The translations under genes were made by a program, and so were the position numbers. DNA of 64,000 bases, from positions 1,302,001-1,366,000 of the forward strand of contig NZ_LT629758.1 of NCBI RefSeq assembly GCF_900104725.1, written 5' to 3'. The notes under the pieces are model-generated. The model saw only the letters and a list, made by a program, of their open reading frames with translations, was not told where the DNA came from and did no database searches. The DNA comes from Actinoplanes derwentensis. GTDB lineage: Bacteria; Actinomycetota; Actinomycetes; Mycobacteriales; Micromonosporaceae. This document shows positions 16,511-26,079 of the stretch, piece by piece (the stretch's first letter is position 1; each line of letters starts with the position of its first letter).

Positions 16511-17545
16511 TCAGGAGCCCATGCGGGCGCTCGCGGCGACGGTTTCCTCGGTTTCCAGGCGACGGCGTTTCTCGTACGCGGTGAAAGCCGTTGTGGGGTC
16601 GTCGTGCTCGCTCAGGGCCGTGGCCAGGGCGACCGCGTCCTCGATGGCCATCGACGCGCCCTGGGCGGCGGCCGGGACCGCGGCGTGGGCGGCGTCGCCG
16701 GTCAGCACCATCCGGGCGCCGTGCCAGTGCGGGGTGGTCGGGATGTCGTAGGAGTCGCCGCCGACGACTGTCGTGCCGGCGGCCGCGATCAGGTCGTGCG
16801 CCGGGGTGCTGTCGTCGCGGCACGCCGACAGGGCCAGGTCACGCCACTGGCCGGGGCTCAGTCCGGCGGCCGGCTGCGGGCCGCGCAAGCGGGCGAACCA
16901 CCAGGTCCGGCCGTCGCCGCCGGGCACGGTCAAGCCGAAGAACGCCTGGCCGCCGCGGATCATGTAGTACTCGTCGAGGTCGAGACCGGCCGGATTGCCG
17001 GGCGTGTAGCCGTAGACGACGTGCTGCCCGGAGTAACGCGGTTCGGGCGCGGCGGGGTCGATGAGCCGGCGGGTCCGGGAGTGGATGCCGTCCGCGCCGA
17101 CCAGCACGTCCCCGGTGACCGTGCCGCCGTCGTCGAAGGTGACCTCGACGCCGTCAGCACCGGTGGTGGCCCCGGTCATCCGCCGGCCGTGGTGCACCGG
17201 GATGCCCCGGGCGACCGCGAGTTGCTGCAGCGCCCGGTACAGCGCGGCCCGCGTCAGTGACCGGGACGGGGCGTCGATCGGCCGGTGCCCGAGCCGCTGC
17301 CCTTCGGTGTCGAGCAGCGTCACGGTCCGGGCCGGGTACGACACCGCGTCCACCGCTTCGGCCGCACCGATCTCGGCGAGCCCGGCCATCCCGTTCGGCA
17401 TCACGGTCAGGAACGCGCCGGCATCCGCCCCACGGGACGGGTGCGCCTCGTACACCTCGGCCTCGATACCGGCTTTCGACAGTGCGAGCGCCGTCGCGGT
17501 CCCCGCGACACCACCCCCGGCGATGATCACTCTGCGGATGGCCAT
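16511..17545 (-). CDS. FAD-dependent monooxygenase, PHBH fold
   Basis: This 344-residue flavoprotein has the three class A monooxygenase fingerprints: GGGVAGTATALALSKAG at the N-terminus for FAD binding, GADGIHSRTR near residue 150, and GDAAHA near 290 for the ribityl chain. It would hydroxylate an aromatic or similar substrate with NAD(P)H and oxygen; the substrate is unknown. It is transcribed divergently from the Na+/H+ exchanger with 126 bases between. No regulator is adjacent. Confidence 0.88.
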   Translation of the reverse strand: MAIRRVIIAGGGVAGTATALALSKAGIEAEVYEAHPSRGADAGAFLTVMPNGMAGLAEIGAAEAVDAVSYPARTVTLLDTEGQRLGHRPIDAPSRSLTRAALYRALQQLAVARGIPVHHGRRMTGATTGADGVEVTFDDGGTVTGDVLVGADGIHSRTRRLIDPAAPEPRYSGQHVVYGYTPGNPAGLDLDEYYMIRGGQAFFGLTVPGGDGRTWWFARLRGPQPAAGLSPGQWRDLALSACRDDSTPAHDLIAAAGTTVVGGDSYDIPTTPHWHGARMVLTGDAAHAAVPAAAQGASMAIEDAVALATALSEHDDPTTAFTAYEKRRRLETEETVAASARMGS

Positions 17546-17671
17546 GCCCCCATCCTGCCCGACACTCCATTTCGTACGCGGCCCGCGCTCAGCGTCGTCG
17601 ATTCCGCGCGACGGGAGGGCGGACCTCCTCGTTCCCGCTCCGGAGGACTGGCCGGCGTCCTACCGTAGATC

Positions 17672-18925
17672 ATGATCCTCTGCCTGGTGGTGCTCGCCGC
17701 GGTCACGGGTCTGTGGTCGCTGTGCGCCCGGGGCCTGGAGCAGTGGAACGTACGCGCTCCTCTCGTCATGGTTCTCGCCGGTCTCGCCACCGGGCTGTCC
17801 ACCAGCGCGATCGCCGACACGCTCGACGCGGGTGTGGCCCAGCACGTCGCCGAGATCATCCTGGCCGTGCTGCTGTTCGTCGACGCCAACGAGGTCCACG
17901 GCGGGCGGCTGTTCGGTGCCGAACCGCGGATGGCCGTCCGTACGCTGCTGGTCGCCATGCCGTTGAGCCTGGTCGCCGCGGTGCTGCTCGGCTGGCTGTT
18001 GCTTCCGGACGGTCTGTCGTGGCCGGCGCTGCTGGTGATCGGGTGCGCGCTCGTGCCGATCGACCTGGCGCCCGCCGAATCCCTGGTCCGGGACCGCCTC
18101 GTACCCGCCCGGGTGCGGGACGTGCTGAACGTGGAGAGCGGCTACAACGACGGCATCGTGTCGCCGATCTTCGCGTTCGCGCTGATCCTGGCCGGTACGT
18201 CGTCACCGGCCGACACCCCGCTCGAAGCTCTCGCCACCGCCGTGCCGTCGGCGTTGAAGGCGGTCGCGTGCGGGCTCGCGTTCGGGCTGGCCGTCGCGTG
18301 GCTGATGAACCTGGCCGAACGCCGCGAGTGGGTGACCGGGCAGTCCCGGCGGGTCCTGGTGGTGGCGGTGCCGCTGTTCACCTACACGGCCACCGTCGAG
18401 TTGGGCGGCAACGGGTTCGTGGCGGCGTTCGTCTGCGGGATCGCGTTCCGTTTCCTGCGCAAGGTGGCACCCCGGCGCCGGGTGAAGAATCCCGCGCAGA
18501 CGCCCGAGTTGCAGCTGCTGGAGGACGTGGCGGCGCTGCTGACCGTCGGCATGTGGTTCTACCTGGGCAACGCGGCGGTGATGACGGTGCGTGACGGGGT
18601 CGGCTGGCGGATTCCGCTGTACTGCCTGGCCGTCCTCACCGTGGTGCGGATCGTACCGATGCTGTTGGCTCTGCTCGGATCCACCACCACGATGCGGGAC
18701 CGGTTCGCGATCGGGGCGATCGGGCCGCGCGGCACCACGTCGATCGTTTTCGGTCTGCTCGCCTTCAACGATCTGCCCGCGGGGGAGCTGGCGGACACGG
18801 CGCTGACGACGATGACGCTGACGGTGATCGCCAGTGTGCTGGTGCACGGTCCGGGCGCGGTGATCGTCGGTCGGGTGAGCCATCGCGAAGCATCCCGAAA
18901 TTTAACCATAAAACGGGCACGGTAA
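17672..18925 (+). CDS. CPA1-type Na+(K+)/H+ exchanger
   Basis: This 417-residue membrane protein has about twelve hydrophobic helices. The conserved CPA transport motifs are visible: VPIDLAPAESLV and VESGYNDGI, carrying the paired Asn-Asp of the ion site, and a late GPRGTTSIVFGLLA segment. It exchanges cations for protons and helps pH and salt homeostasis. The start ATG 17672 lacks a clear ribosome site and may be translated from a leaderless or short-leader transcript. No long C-terminal regulatory domain is present. Confidence 0.9.
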   Translation: MILCLVVLAAVTGLWSLCARGLEQWNVRAPLVMVLAGLATGLSTSAIADTLDAGVAQHVAEIILAVLLFVDANEVHGGRLFGAEPRMAVRTLLVAMPLSLVAAVLLGWLLLPDGLSWPALLVIGCALVPIDLAPAESLVRDRLVPARVRDVLNVESGYNDGIVSPIFAFALILAGTSSPADTPLEALATAVPSALKAVACGLAFGLAVAWLMNLAERREWVTGQSRRVLVVAVPLFTYTATVELGGNGFVAAFVCGIAFRFLRKVAPRRRVKNPAQTPELQLLEDVAALLTVGMWFYLGNAAVMTVRDGVGWRIPLYCLAVLTVVRIVPMLLALLGSTTTMRDRFAIGAIGPRGTTSIVFGLLAFNDLPAGELADTALTTMTLTVIASVLVHGPGAVIVGRVSHREASRNLTIKRAR

Positions 18926-18955
18926 CTTCTCAGCGGAAGGCTGGGAGGAGACACG

Positions 18956-20467
18956 ATGGTCACGCGCCGTGAGCTGTTCACCCTGGGTGGAGCGGCGCTG
19001 ATGCGGGTACCGGCGACCGCCTATCCCTTCACCCTCGGTGTCGCCTCCGGGGACCCGCTCCCGGAAGGCGTCGTCCTCTGGACCCGCCTGGCACCACGCC
19101 CGTTCGACCCGGCAGGCGGTCTGCCGGCCACCGACCATCCGGTGCAGTGGCAGGTCGCCGAGGACGAGCACTTCACCCGGCTGGTACGTCAGGGCACCGC
19201 CACCGCCGCGGCGGGTTACGGCCACTCGGTCCACGTCGACGTCCGTGGTCTCCAGCCGGGCCGCGACTACTTCTACCGGTTCCGTTCCGGCGGCCACCTC
19301 AGCCCGGCCGGCCGGACCCGCACCGCCCCCGCCCGGACCGCCAGCCCGGACCGGATGCGGTTCGCGGTCGCCTCCTGCCAGGACTACGGCACCGGCTGGT
19401 ACACCGCCCACCGGCACCTCGCGACCGAGGACCTGGACGTGCTGTTCTTTCTCGGCGACTACATCTACGAGGGCGCGGTCACCGAGTCCGGTGGCGCCCG
19501 CGCCGACCCCGCACTGCAACTGCCGGACACGTTCGAACTGGCCACCGACACCCTCGACCTCTACCGGATGCGCTACGCCCTCTACCGCACCGACCCGGAC
19601 CTGCAGGCCGCCCACGCCGCCTTCCCCTGGGCGCTCACCTGGGACGACCACGAGGTGCAGGACAACTACGCCGACACGGCGTCGCGTTTCGCCCTGCCGG
19701 CCGCCGACTTCGCCGTGCAGCGGGCCGACGCCTACCGCGCCTACTGGGAGAACCAGCCGCTGCGCAGCCCGCGCCAGCCGACCGGCCCGGACATGCCTCT
19801 CTACCGGCGGCTCCGGTTCGGCGACCTGGCCGACGCGTACATCCTGGACACCCGCCAGTACCGCGCCGACCAGGCATGCGGCGACGGTCTCCGGGCCGGC
19901 TGCCCGGAACGCGACGACCCGGCTCGTACGCTGCTCGGCGTGCAGCAGCGGCAATGGCTCCTCGACGGGATGACGTCGTCCGGTGCCCGATGGAACCTGC
20001 TGGCCCAACAGGTGATGCTCGCCGAATGCCGCTACGGCGCAGGCCGTCTCGACATGGACAAGTGGGACGGCTACGTACCGGATCGACGGGCCGTCCTGGA
20101 CACTGCCGCCCGCGTACCGGGAACCGTGGTCCTGACCGGTGACATCCACGTCAACTACGCCGCCGACCTGCGCACCGACTTCAGCCGCCCGGACACCCCC
20201 GCGGTGGCGGTCGAACTGGTCGGCACCTCGATCACCAGCGGCGGCGACGGCTCCGACACCCTGCCCCAGCTGGACGAACAGTTACGCGCCAACCCTCACC
20301 TGCGGTTCGCGAACGCCCAGCGCGGCTACGTCCGCTGCGAACTGACCCGCGACACCCTCCGCGCCGACTACCGGGTGCTGACCGGGGTGACGGCGCGCGA
20401 CTCCCCGATCAGCACCCGCGCGTCGTTCGTCTCCGAACGAGCCCGGCCGGCCCTGATGCCGGCATGA
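18956..20467 (+). CDS. phoD: PhoD-type alkaline phosphatase/phosphodiesterase
   Basis: This 503-residue enzyme of the PhoD family is exported by Tat: the N-terminus reads TRRELFTLGGAAL, with a twin arginine and a short hydrophobic core. The N-terminal beta domain is followed by a metallophosphatase core with ASCQDYG, FLGDYIYEG, WDDHEVQDNY and TGDIHVNYA supplying the Fe/Ca ligands. It releases phosphate from organic esters outside the cell. GGGAGGAGA lies just upstream of ATG 18956. No obvious PHO box was identified in the 30-base gap before it. Confidence 0.9.
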   Translation: MVTRRELFTLGGAALMRVPATAYPFTLGVASGDPLPEGVVLWTRLAPRPFDPAGGLPATDHPVQWQVAEDEHFTRLVRQGTATAAAGYGHSVHVDVRGLQPGRDYFYRFRSGGHLSPAGRTRTAPARTASPDRMRFAVASCQDYGTGWYTAHRHLATEDLDVLFFLGDYIYEGAVTESGGARADPALQLPDTFELATDTLDLYRMRYALYRTDPDLQAAHAAFPWALTWDDHEVQDNYADTASRFALPAADFAVQRADAYRAYWENQPLRSPRQPTGPDMPLYRRLRFGDLADAYILDTRQYRADQACGDGLRAGCPERDDPARTLLGVQQRQWLLDGMTSSGARWNLLAQQVMLAECRYGAGRLDMDKWDGYVPDRRAVLDTAARVPGTVVLTGDIHVNYAADLRTDFSRPDTPAVAVELVGTSITSGGDGSDTLPQLDEQLRANPHLRFANAQRGYVRCELTRDTLRADYRVLTGVTARDSPISTRASFVSERARPALMPA

Positions 20468-21264
20468 TCCGCCTGGCCCTGCTGTGCGCGCTGCTCTGCA
20501 CGCCGGTTCCGGCTGAGGCGGTACGTCTCACGGTCGATCCAAGCAGCCTCATGGTCATCACGGGTCGCTGCAATGCCCGAGACCTCGCGGTACGAATGAC
20601 GAACACCTCCGAGATCCCGGTGTACGCCGACGCGATCCTGTCCGCATCCCCGGCCCTGCACCTGCAGCGACAGCGGATCACCACGTGGCTTCCGCCCGGT
20701 CAGACTCGAACCGTGCCGGTCCGGGTGAGCGCCCCCAGCAGCAGTTCCGATATCGCCGGCGAGGTGATCGTCACGAGCGGAACCCAGCGGGTGACCGTCG
20801 CGGTGACCGTGACCGGCCCGTCATCGGGGGCCGACCTGACCAGCCGGGCCACCCGGGTCACCGCGTCCTCGTTCCGGGCGGCCGGCCCGGTGTGCGCCGG
20901 AGCCGACGGCGACCCGGCCACGTGGTGGATCGACGGCACCAACCGCGTGTGGCCGGACCACTACGAGGTCGCCTGGGCCACCCCGTTTCACCCGTGCCGG
21001 GTGGTGGTCGGCACGCTCCCCGCGACCCAGGGTGGTCTCCGGGACTGGGATGTCCAGATCTGGTCCGACGAGACCTGGCTGACCGTCGACACCGTCCGGG
21101 AAAACACCGCCACCACCCGGACCAGCACTCTCCCGCCGATCCCGACGACGGCTGTGCGCATCCGCACCCTCGCCGCCAACGGCGCCGACGACCAGTCCCG
21201 CATCACCGACCTGCTCGTCGTGGACCGACCTGCCCCATCGGTTGCGCCTCGCCTGGACGGCTGA
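20464..21264 (+). CDS. Secreted two-domain beta-sandwich protein
   Basis: The ATG overlaps the phoD stop (ATGA), so the two are probably coupled. The 266 residues begin with a Sec signal peptide ending near PAEA. Residues 25-120 form an Ig/NEW3-like fold (LAVRMTNTSEIPVYADA, VPVRVSAPSS) and 130-255 a discoidin (F5/8 type C)-like domain (GDPATWWIDG, WDVQIWSDETWLTVDTV, VRIRTLAANG). Such domains bind sugars or surfaces. It may hold the neighbouring phosphatase at the wall or on a substrate; that is inference. Confidence 0.75.
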   Translation: MIRLALLCALLCTPVPAEAVRLTVDPSSLMVITGRCNARDLAVRMTNTSEIPVYADAILSASPALHLQRQRITTWLPPGQTRTVPVRVSAPSSSSDIAGEVIVTSGTQRVTVAVTVTGPSSGADLTSRATRVTASSFRAAGPVCAGADGDPATWWIDGTNRVWPDHYEVAWATPFHPCRVVVGTLPATQGGLRDWDVQIWSDETWLTVDTVRENTATTRTSTLPPIPTTAVRIRTLAANGADDQSRITDLLVVDRPAPSVAPRLDG

Positions 21265-21276
21265 GCGGTTCGCGAG

Positions 21277-21783
21277 TCAGATCACCGTGAGGCTGCGCCG
21301 TTCCACCAGGACGACGTCGCGCCAGACGCCGTGGTGCCGGCCGACGCGCTCCCGGATGCCGACGGTGCGGAAACCACAGGCGGCGTGCAGGGCGAGGCTG
21401 GCCGTGTTCTCCGGGAAGATCCCTGACTGGACGGTCCAGATCCCGGCGGCCTCGGTCGACTCGATGAGCGCGCCGAGCAGGGCTTTGCCGATCCCGCGCC
21501 CGCGTGCGGCGGGATCCAGGTAGACGGAGTGCTCGACCACGCCCGCATAGACCTCGCGGTCCGAGACCCGGCCGCAGGCCACCCAGCCGAGCACCGTGCC
21601 GGCATTCTCGTCGCCGGGACTCTCGTCGACGGCCACGAACCGGTGTGCGGCCGGGCGCGACGCGACGAACCGCTCCCAGTCCGGCGTCGCCGTCTCGAAC
21701 GTGGCGTGCCCGCCCTCGATCCCGAGCCGGTAGATCTCGAGTACCCGTACCGCGTGCTCGTCGGTCATCGCCATGATGCGCAT
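21277..21783 (-). CDS. GNAT acetyltransferase, phosphinothricin acetyltransferase-like
   Basis: This 168-residue GNAT enzyme closely follows the PAT/MnaT group: RIYRLGIEGGHATFET-type N-terminal region, YLDPAARGRGIGKALL for acetyl-CoA binding, and the end FPENTASLALHAACGFR then GRHHGVWRDVVLVERRS. Family members acetylate phosphinothricin, methionine sulfone or related amino acids. Whether this one confers resistance cannot be told. The 244 bases upstream (21784-22027) contain no gene and should include its promoter and that of the L,D-transpeptidase. Confidence 0.88.
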   Translation of the reverse strand: MRIMAMTDEHAVRVLEIYRLGIEGGHATFETATPDWERFVASRPAAHRFVAVDESPGDENAGTVLGWVACGRVSDREVYAGVVEHSVYLDPAARGRGIGKALLGALIESTEAAGIWTVQSGIFPENTASLALHAACGFRTVGIRERVGRHHGVWRDVVLVERRSLTVI

Positions 21784-22036
21784 GTGCCACCAATCAGTCG
21801 TGGATGTGGTGAGGGCGGCTGAGGGTGACCTCAGCCACCTGGATGAAGAAAGCCGGACACAAGCCGCATCGGGGACGGCAAGCGGTCGATGCGGTGTATC
21901 GGATTGGATCCAGATCTGTCAGGATGACGCAACTCCATCCTTTGATCGACTCTGCAGGCAACGATTCGGGGCTCCCGCACGTCTTGTCTAGTACGGCCAT
22001 GGATGGCGCCAACGGGACCCCTCGATTGTGAGAGTC

Positions 22037-23281
22037 ATGATTCGACGACGTAAGGTGATCATCGGCGCCGCGGGTGTGGCTGCCGTTGCCGTCACCGCCA
22101 CCGCTGCCGGATGCAGCAGCAGCACGACGACCGGTGCAGCGGGCGCCACCGACACCACCGCGTGGGTCGACCCGGTGGCGAACATCGAGAAGGCCCTTCC
22201 GGTCCGGGTGACGGTCACCCCGGAGGCCGGGGCGGCCGACGTGTCCCCGGTGAAGCCGATCACCGTGAGTGTCGCCGACGGCACCCTGAAATCGGTCACC
22301 GTCACCGCCGGTAAGGCGAAGATCGACGGCAAGCTGCAGGACGACGGGACCTGGAAGTCCACCGAGGACCTGGCGTACGGCAAGAAGTACACCGTCACTG
22401 TCACCACCGCCGACAGCGTGGGCGGGGAGGCGTCCGAGGACGTCACCTTCACCACGCTGAAGCCGGAGAACACCGCGAAGGTCACCTTCCAGGCCAACGC
22501 GATGACCTCCCTCAAAGAGGGCAAGACGTATGGCGCCGGCCAGCCGGTGATCGTCGCGTTCAGCCGCGCGGTCAACAAGAAGGCGGCCGAGAAGGCCATC
22601 GAGATCACCACGTCGCCGCAGGTCGAGGGCAAGTTCTACTGGAAGAACGACAGTACCGTGCACTGGCGGCCGGCGAAGTACTGGGAAGCTGGCACCAAGA
22701 TCAAGGTGGCCGTCAACATGTTCGGCGTCAAGCTGGGCAAGACGACGTACGGCACGAAGAACGTCTCGACGAACTTCAAGATCGGGCGCCAGCTGATCGC
22801 GATCGCCGACAATCGCACGCACATGACCAAGGTCTACATCAACGGCAAACTGGTCCGGACGATGAAGAGCAGCCTCGGCAAGGGCGGCGGCACCACCGGC
22901 TCGAACGGTGAGAAGATCAGCTACTGGACGGCCGGTGGTCCGCATGTCGTCCTCGCGATCGAGCGGAAGCACTCGATGAGCTCGGGCAGTTACGGCGTCA
23001 GCGACCCGAACGACCCGAACTTCTACGCCCCGATGGTGGTCGACTACTGCACCCGGATCTCCTACTCGGGTGAGTTCCTGCACGCCGCGCCGTGGAACGG
23101 GGCGCTGGGCCGGGAGAACCGCTCGCACGGCTGCATCAACCTGAGCACCGCCGACGCCAAGTGGGTGTACGAGAACTTCATGCTCGGCGACATCCTCGAC
23201 GTCAAGAACAGCCCGCGCGAACTACCGATCTGGAACGGGCTCGGCGACTGGACGGTCTCGTTCGACCGTTACGGGAACTGA
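22037..23281 (+). CDS. L,D-transpeptidase lipoprotein (YkuD)
   Basis: This 414-residue cell-wall enzyme makes 3-3 crosslinks in peptidoglycan. The N-terminus has RRRK, a hydrophobic stretch and a lipobox-like TAAGC, then two Ig-like domains (residues about 45-160 and 165-260) as in mycobacterial LdtMt2. The YkuD catalytic domain follows, with the nucleophile in SHGCINL near residue 365. ATG 22037 is used; an in-frame GTG nine bases upstream is possible, and neither has an ideal ribosome site. Confidence 0.9.
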   Translation: MIRRRKVIIGAAGVAAVAVTATAAGCSSSTTTGAAGATDTTAWVDPVANIEKALPVRVTVTPEAGAADVSPVKPITVSVADGTLKSVTVTAGKAKIDGKLQDDGTWKSTEDLAYGKKYTVTVTTADSVGGEASEDVTFTTLKPENTAKVTFQANAMTSLKEGKTYGAGQPVIVAFSRAVNKKAAEKAIEITTSPQVEGKFYWKNDSTVHWRPAKYWEAGTKIKVAVNMFGVKLGKTTYGTKNVSTNFKIGRQLIAIADNRTHMTKVYINGKLVRTMKSSLGKGGGTTGSNGEKISYWTAGGPHVVLAIERKHSMSSGSYGVSDPNDPNFYAPMVVDYCTRISYSGEFLHAAPWNGALGRENRSHGCINLSTADAKWVYENFMLGDILDVKNSPRELPIWNGLGDWTVSFDRYGN

Positions 23282-23356
23282 TCGCGACCAGAGCCGAAAG
23301 TCTCTGTCGGCCGGAGCCGTTCTGGTCCAGAATGGCGATCAGCGGAGGTGGATGTG

Positions 23357-23620
23357 ATGGAGTTCCTGATCATCGTCACTATCGGTGTCGCCATCGTCGC
23401 CGTGGCGTTCCTGTTTCCGGACCGTGAGGTCACGGAGCGGGCCGCCCCGGCGAGACCGGCTGACGAGCCGGTGACGGAGCGTGCGGCGAGTCCGACGACC
23501 CTGGAGGGCGCGCTCGTCGCACAACTGTTGGCCAGCCAGATCACTTCCGGTCAGTACCGCACTGCCGTCGCCCGCCTCGCCGAGCGCGACGATGAACGCA
23601 ACCCGTTGAGTTTCGGATAA
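23357..23620 (+). CDS. Small single-pass membrane protein
   Basis: This 87-residue protein has one hydrophobic segment at residues 2-20, then a basic/acidic linker and a soluble helix (GALVAQLLASQITSGQYRTAVARLAERD) that looks like a SHOCT-type or dimerisation helix. GGAGGT lies upstream of ATG 23357. The function is unknown. Confidence 0.6.
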   Translation: MEFLIIVTIGVAIVAVAFLFPDREVTERAAPARPADEPVTERAASPTTLEGALVAQLLASQITSGQYRTAVARLAERDDERNPLSFG

Positions 23621-23693
23621 CTCCCGGGAACCACAGGGCGCCGGGAAACGACTCCTCACCGAGACGATGTGATCCGGATCGAGGAGTTCCCCC

Positions 23694-25091
23694 CTGTCTA
23701 CCTTCAGCCAGATCAGGCCCCTGCTACTACGGCTGCACTTCTACGCCGGCCTCCTGATCGGACCGTTCCTACTGGTCGCGGCGATCAGCGGCGGCCTGTA
23801 CGCGCTCAGCCCGCAACTGGAGAAGGTCGTCCACGCCGACCTGCTGCGACCACCGAACACCGGCACCGCCCCGATCCCGCTGGCCCGTCAGGTGGCCGCC
23901 GCCGAGCAGGTCACCACGGTTGCGAACCTGGTCGCGGTACGCCCGGCACCGGCCGGCGGTACCACGCGGGTGATCTTCGATGACGGGCGGTTCGCCGAGT
24001 CGTACCGGCACGCGGTCTTCGTCGACCCGGGCACCGGCGCGATCCTGGGACAGTCGAGCGTCTACGGCACCACCGGAGCACTGCCGGTCCGGTCGTGGAT
24101 CGACGAACTGCACCGGTCACTGCACCTGGGTGACGTCGGCCGCTACTACAGCGAACTCGCGGCGTCGTGGCTGTGGGTGGTCACCCTCGGGGGAGTGGCG
24201 ATGTGGCTGGGGCGGGTCCGGCGTACCGGCAAGAAGCCGTTGACCGGAAGAGCCCGCACCCGGACCTGGCACGGACTGCTCGGGCTGTGGATGGCCGCCG
24301 GTTTCCTGGCACTCTCCGCGACCGGCCTGACCTGGTCCACCTTCGCCGGGGAGAACGTCACCCAACTCCGCGAACAACTCGACTGGTCGACACCCTCGGT
24401 GAGCACCACCGTCGTCGCCGCGCCGGTCGTCACCGGCGGTGAGCACTCCTCGCACGGCGGCGGGACACCTGCCGACACCGGGACCGTCGACGTCACCACG
24501 ATCGACGCGGTGTGGGCCGCCGCCCATGCCGCCGAGGTGGACTCGGACCAGGTGGAGATCGGCCTGCCCAAGGGCGAGGGCCGCACCTGGACGGTGACCG
24601 AGGTGCACCGGGCCTACCCGACGTCGGTCGACGTGGCCGCCGTCGACCCGGTGACGTTGCAGGTCACCGACGTGGTGCGGTTCGCCGACTACCCGTTCAT
24701 GGCCAAGATGGCCCGCTGGGGCGTCGACCTGCACATGGGCACGATGTTCGGCCTGGTCAACCAGATCGCCCTCACGGTGCTGGCTCTCGGCCTGGCCGCG
24801 ATGATCGTTCTCGGTTACCGGATGTGGTGGCAGCGCCGTCCGGTGCGGGGCTCCCGGAGTCTGTTCGGCGGTCCGGCGCCCGCGCGCGGGGCCTGGCTGA
24901 AACTGCCCGCCTGGCTGATCGTCGTGGGCGTCCCGCTGGTTTTCGCGGTCTCCTGGTTCCTTCCGCTGTTCGGCATCCCGCTGCTGGTGTTCCTGCTGGT
25001 GGACATCGCGATCGGCGCTTTCACCCGACCCGTGCCACCGGTTCCGGTCTCCGCGGAGTCCGCCCGTTCAGAACCGGTCACTACGGCCTGA
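23694..25091 (+). CDS. PepSY-associated membrane protein (apparent CTG start)
   Basis: This is a 465-residue four-helix membrane protein of the PepSY_TM family, thought to act in metal or flavin reductase-type electron transfer at the membrane. The first helix (LRLHFYAGLLIGPFLLVAAI) is family-typical and lies upstream of any ATG, GTG or TTG. The in-frame stop TGA at 23670-23672 bounds the frame, and the only near-cognate start with a ribosome site is CTG 23694, with GAGGAG seven bases upstream. Later helices lie near residues 150-175, 195-220 and 360-440. A Gly/His/Ser-rich insert (GGEHSSHGGG) may bind metal. The 3' end overlaps the converging gene by 11 bases. Confidence 0.8.
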   Translation: MSTFSQIRPLLLRLHFYAGLLIGPFLLVAAISGGLYALSPQLEKVVHADLLRPPNTGTAPIPLARQVAAAEQVTTVANLVAVRPAPAGGTTRVIFDDGRFAESYRHAVFVDPGTGAILGQSSVYGTTGALPVRSWIDELHRSLHLGDVGRYYSELAASWLWVVTLGGVAMWLGRVRRTGKKPLTGRARTRTWHGLLGLWMAAGFLALSATGLTWSTFAGENVTQLREQLDWSTPSVSTTVVAAPVVTGGEHSSHGGGTPADTGTVDVTTIDAVWAAAHAAEVDSDQVEIGLPKGEGRTWTVTEVHRAYPTSVDVAAVDPVTLQVTDVVRFADYPFMAKMARWGVDLHMGTMFGLVNQIALTVLALGLAAMIVLGYRMWWQRRPVRGSRSLFGGPAPARGAWLKLPAWLIVVGVPLVFAVSWFLPLFGIPLLVFLLVDIAIGAFTRPVPPVPVSAESARSEPVTTA

Positions 25092-26079
25092 ACAGGCTCT
25101 CCATCAGCCCCGGTGGCACCTGCGACCATCGGGGCCGGCGGTCCTTGTCGATGATCTGCGCCCGGATTCCCTCGGCCAGATCCGGCAGCCGCAACAGCGC
25201 TGCCGACAGCCGGTACTCCTGATCGAGTGCCGCCCGCAGATCCGGCAACCCGGCCGCCGTTCGCAGTGAACGCAACGTGACGGCCAGGGATGTCGGTGAC
25301 TTGCCGTCGATCTGTTTCGCCGCAGCCCGGGCGGCCTCGACCGGATGCGCGGCGAGCCGTTCGCGGATCACCGCGAGATCGTCACCGGCATAACATTCGT
25401 CGATCCATTCCCGGGCCTCGCCGAGTTCCCCCACGGGCCGGTCACCGGGTGTCACCGCGACCCCTTCTTTCCAATCCGCGATCAGGTACGGGAGACGCTC
25501 GGAGCGGACGAGACAGTCGGCCAGCCCCACCGTGATCGCGTCGCCCGCCCCGATCGTCGTGCCGGTCAGCGCCAGATGGGTGCCCAGCTCACCCGGCGCC
25601 CGCGACAGCAGCCACGAGCCGCCCACGTCCGGGTGGAAACCGATACCCACCTCGGGCATGGCCAGCCGGGACCGTTCGGTGACGATCCGCAGTGACGCGT
25701 GGGCGGACACCCCGATCCCGCCGCCCATCACCAGCCCGTCCATCCAGGCGACGATCGGTTTCGGATATCCGGCGATGGCGGCGTTGAGGTCGTACTCCCG
25801 GGCCCAGAACTCCAGCGACCCGGTGCCCCCGGAAACCGCGTCCGCGTGCATGGCCCGCAGATCCCCACCGGCGCAGAGACCACGCTCCCCGGCCCCGGTG
25901 ATCAGCACCGTCCGCACCCGGTCGTCGGACTCCCATTCCCGCAGCACGTCAGCGACGAGTCCGACCATCTCGGCGGTCAGTGCGTTGATGGCTTCCGGCC
26001 GGTTCAGGATCACCTGGCCGAGCTGACCTTCCACGATCGTGAGCACGGGCGACGTACACAAATGATGTCCTTCGGTCAT
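25081..26079 (-). CDS. Enoyl-CoA hydratase / 3-hydroxyisobutyryl-CoA hydrolase
   Basis: This 332-residue crotonase-fold enzyme has an oxyanion-hole strand GLCAGGDLRAMH and a second one MGGGIGVSAHASLRIVTE, then PEVGIGFHPDVGGSW, which is typical of 3-hydroxyisobutyryl-CoA hydrolase rather than plain enoyl-CoA hydratase, as is the length. It would act in valine breakdown. ATG 26079 is chosen because it overlaps the stop of the upstream SUMF1-domain gene (ATGA), so the two are translationally coupled; the longer reading frame upstream is a shadow of that gene. Confidence 0.87.
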   Translation of the reverse strand: MTEGHHLCTSPVLTIVEGQLGQVILNRPEAINALTAEMVGLVADVLREWESDDRVRTVLITGAGERGLCAGGDLRAMHADAVSGGTGSLEFWAREYDLNAAIAGYPKPIVAWMDGLVMGGGIGVSAHASLRIVTERSRLAMPEVGIGFHPDVGGSWLLSRAPGELGTHLALTGTTIGAGDAITVGLADCLVRSERLPYLIADWKEGVAVTPGDRPVGELGEAREWIDECYAGDDLAVIRERLAAHPVEAARAAAKQIDGKSPTSLAVTLRSLRTAAGLPDLRAALDQEYRLSAALLRLPDLAEGIRAQIIDKDRRPRWSQVPPGLMESLFRP

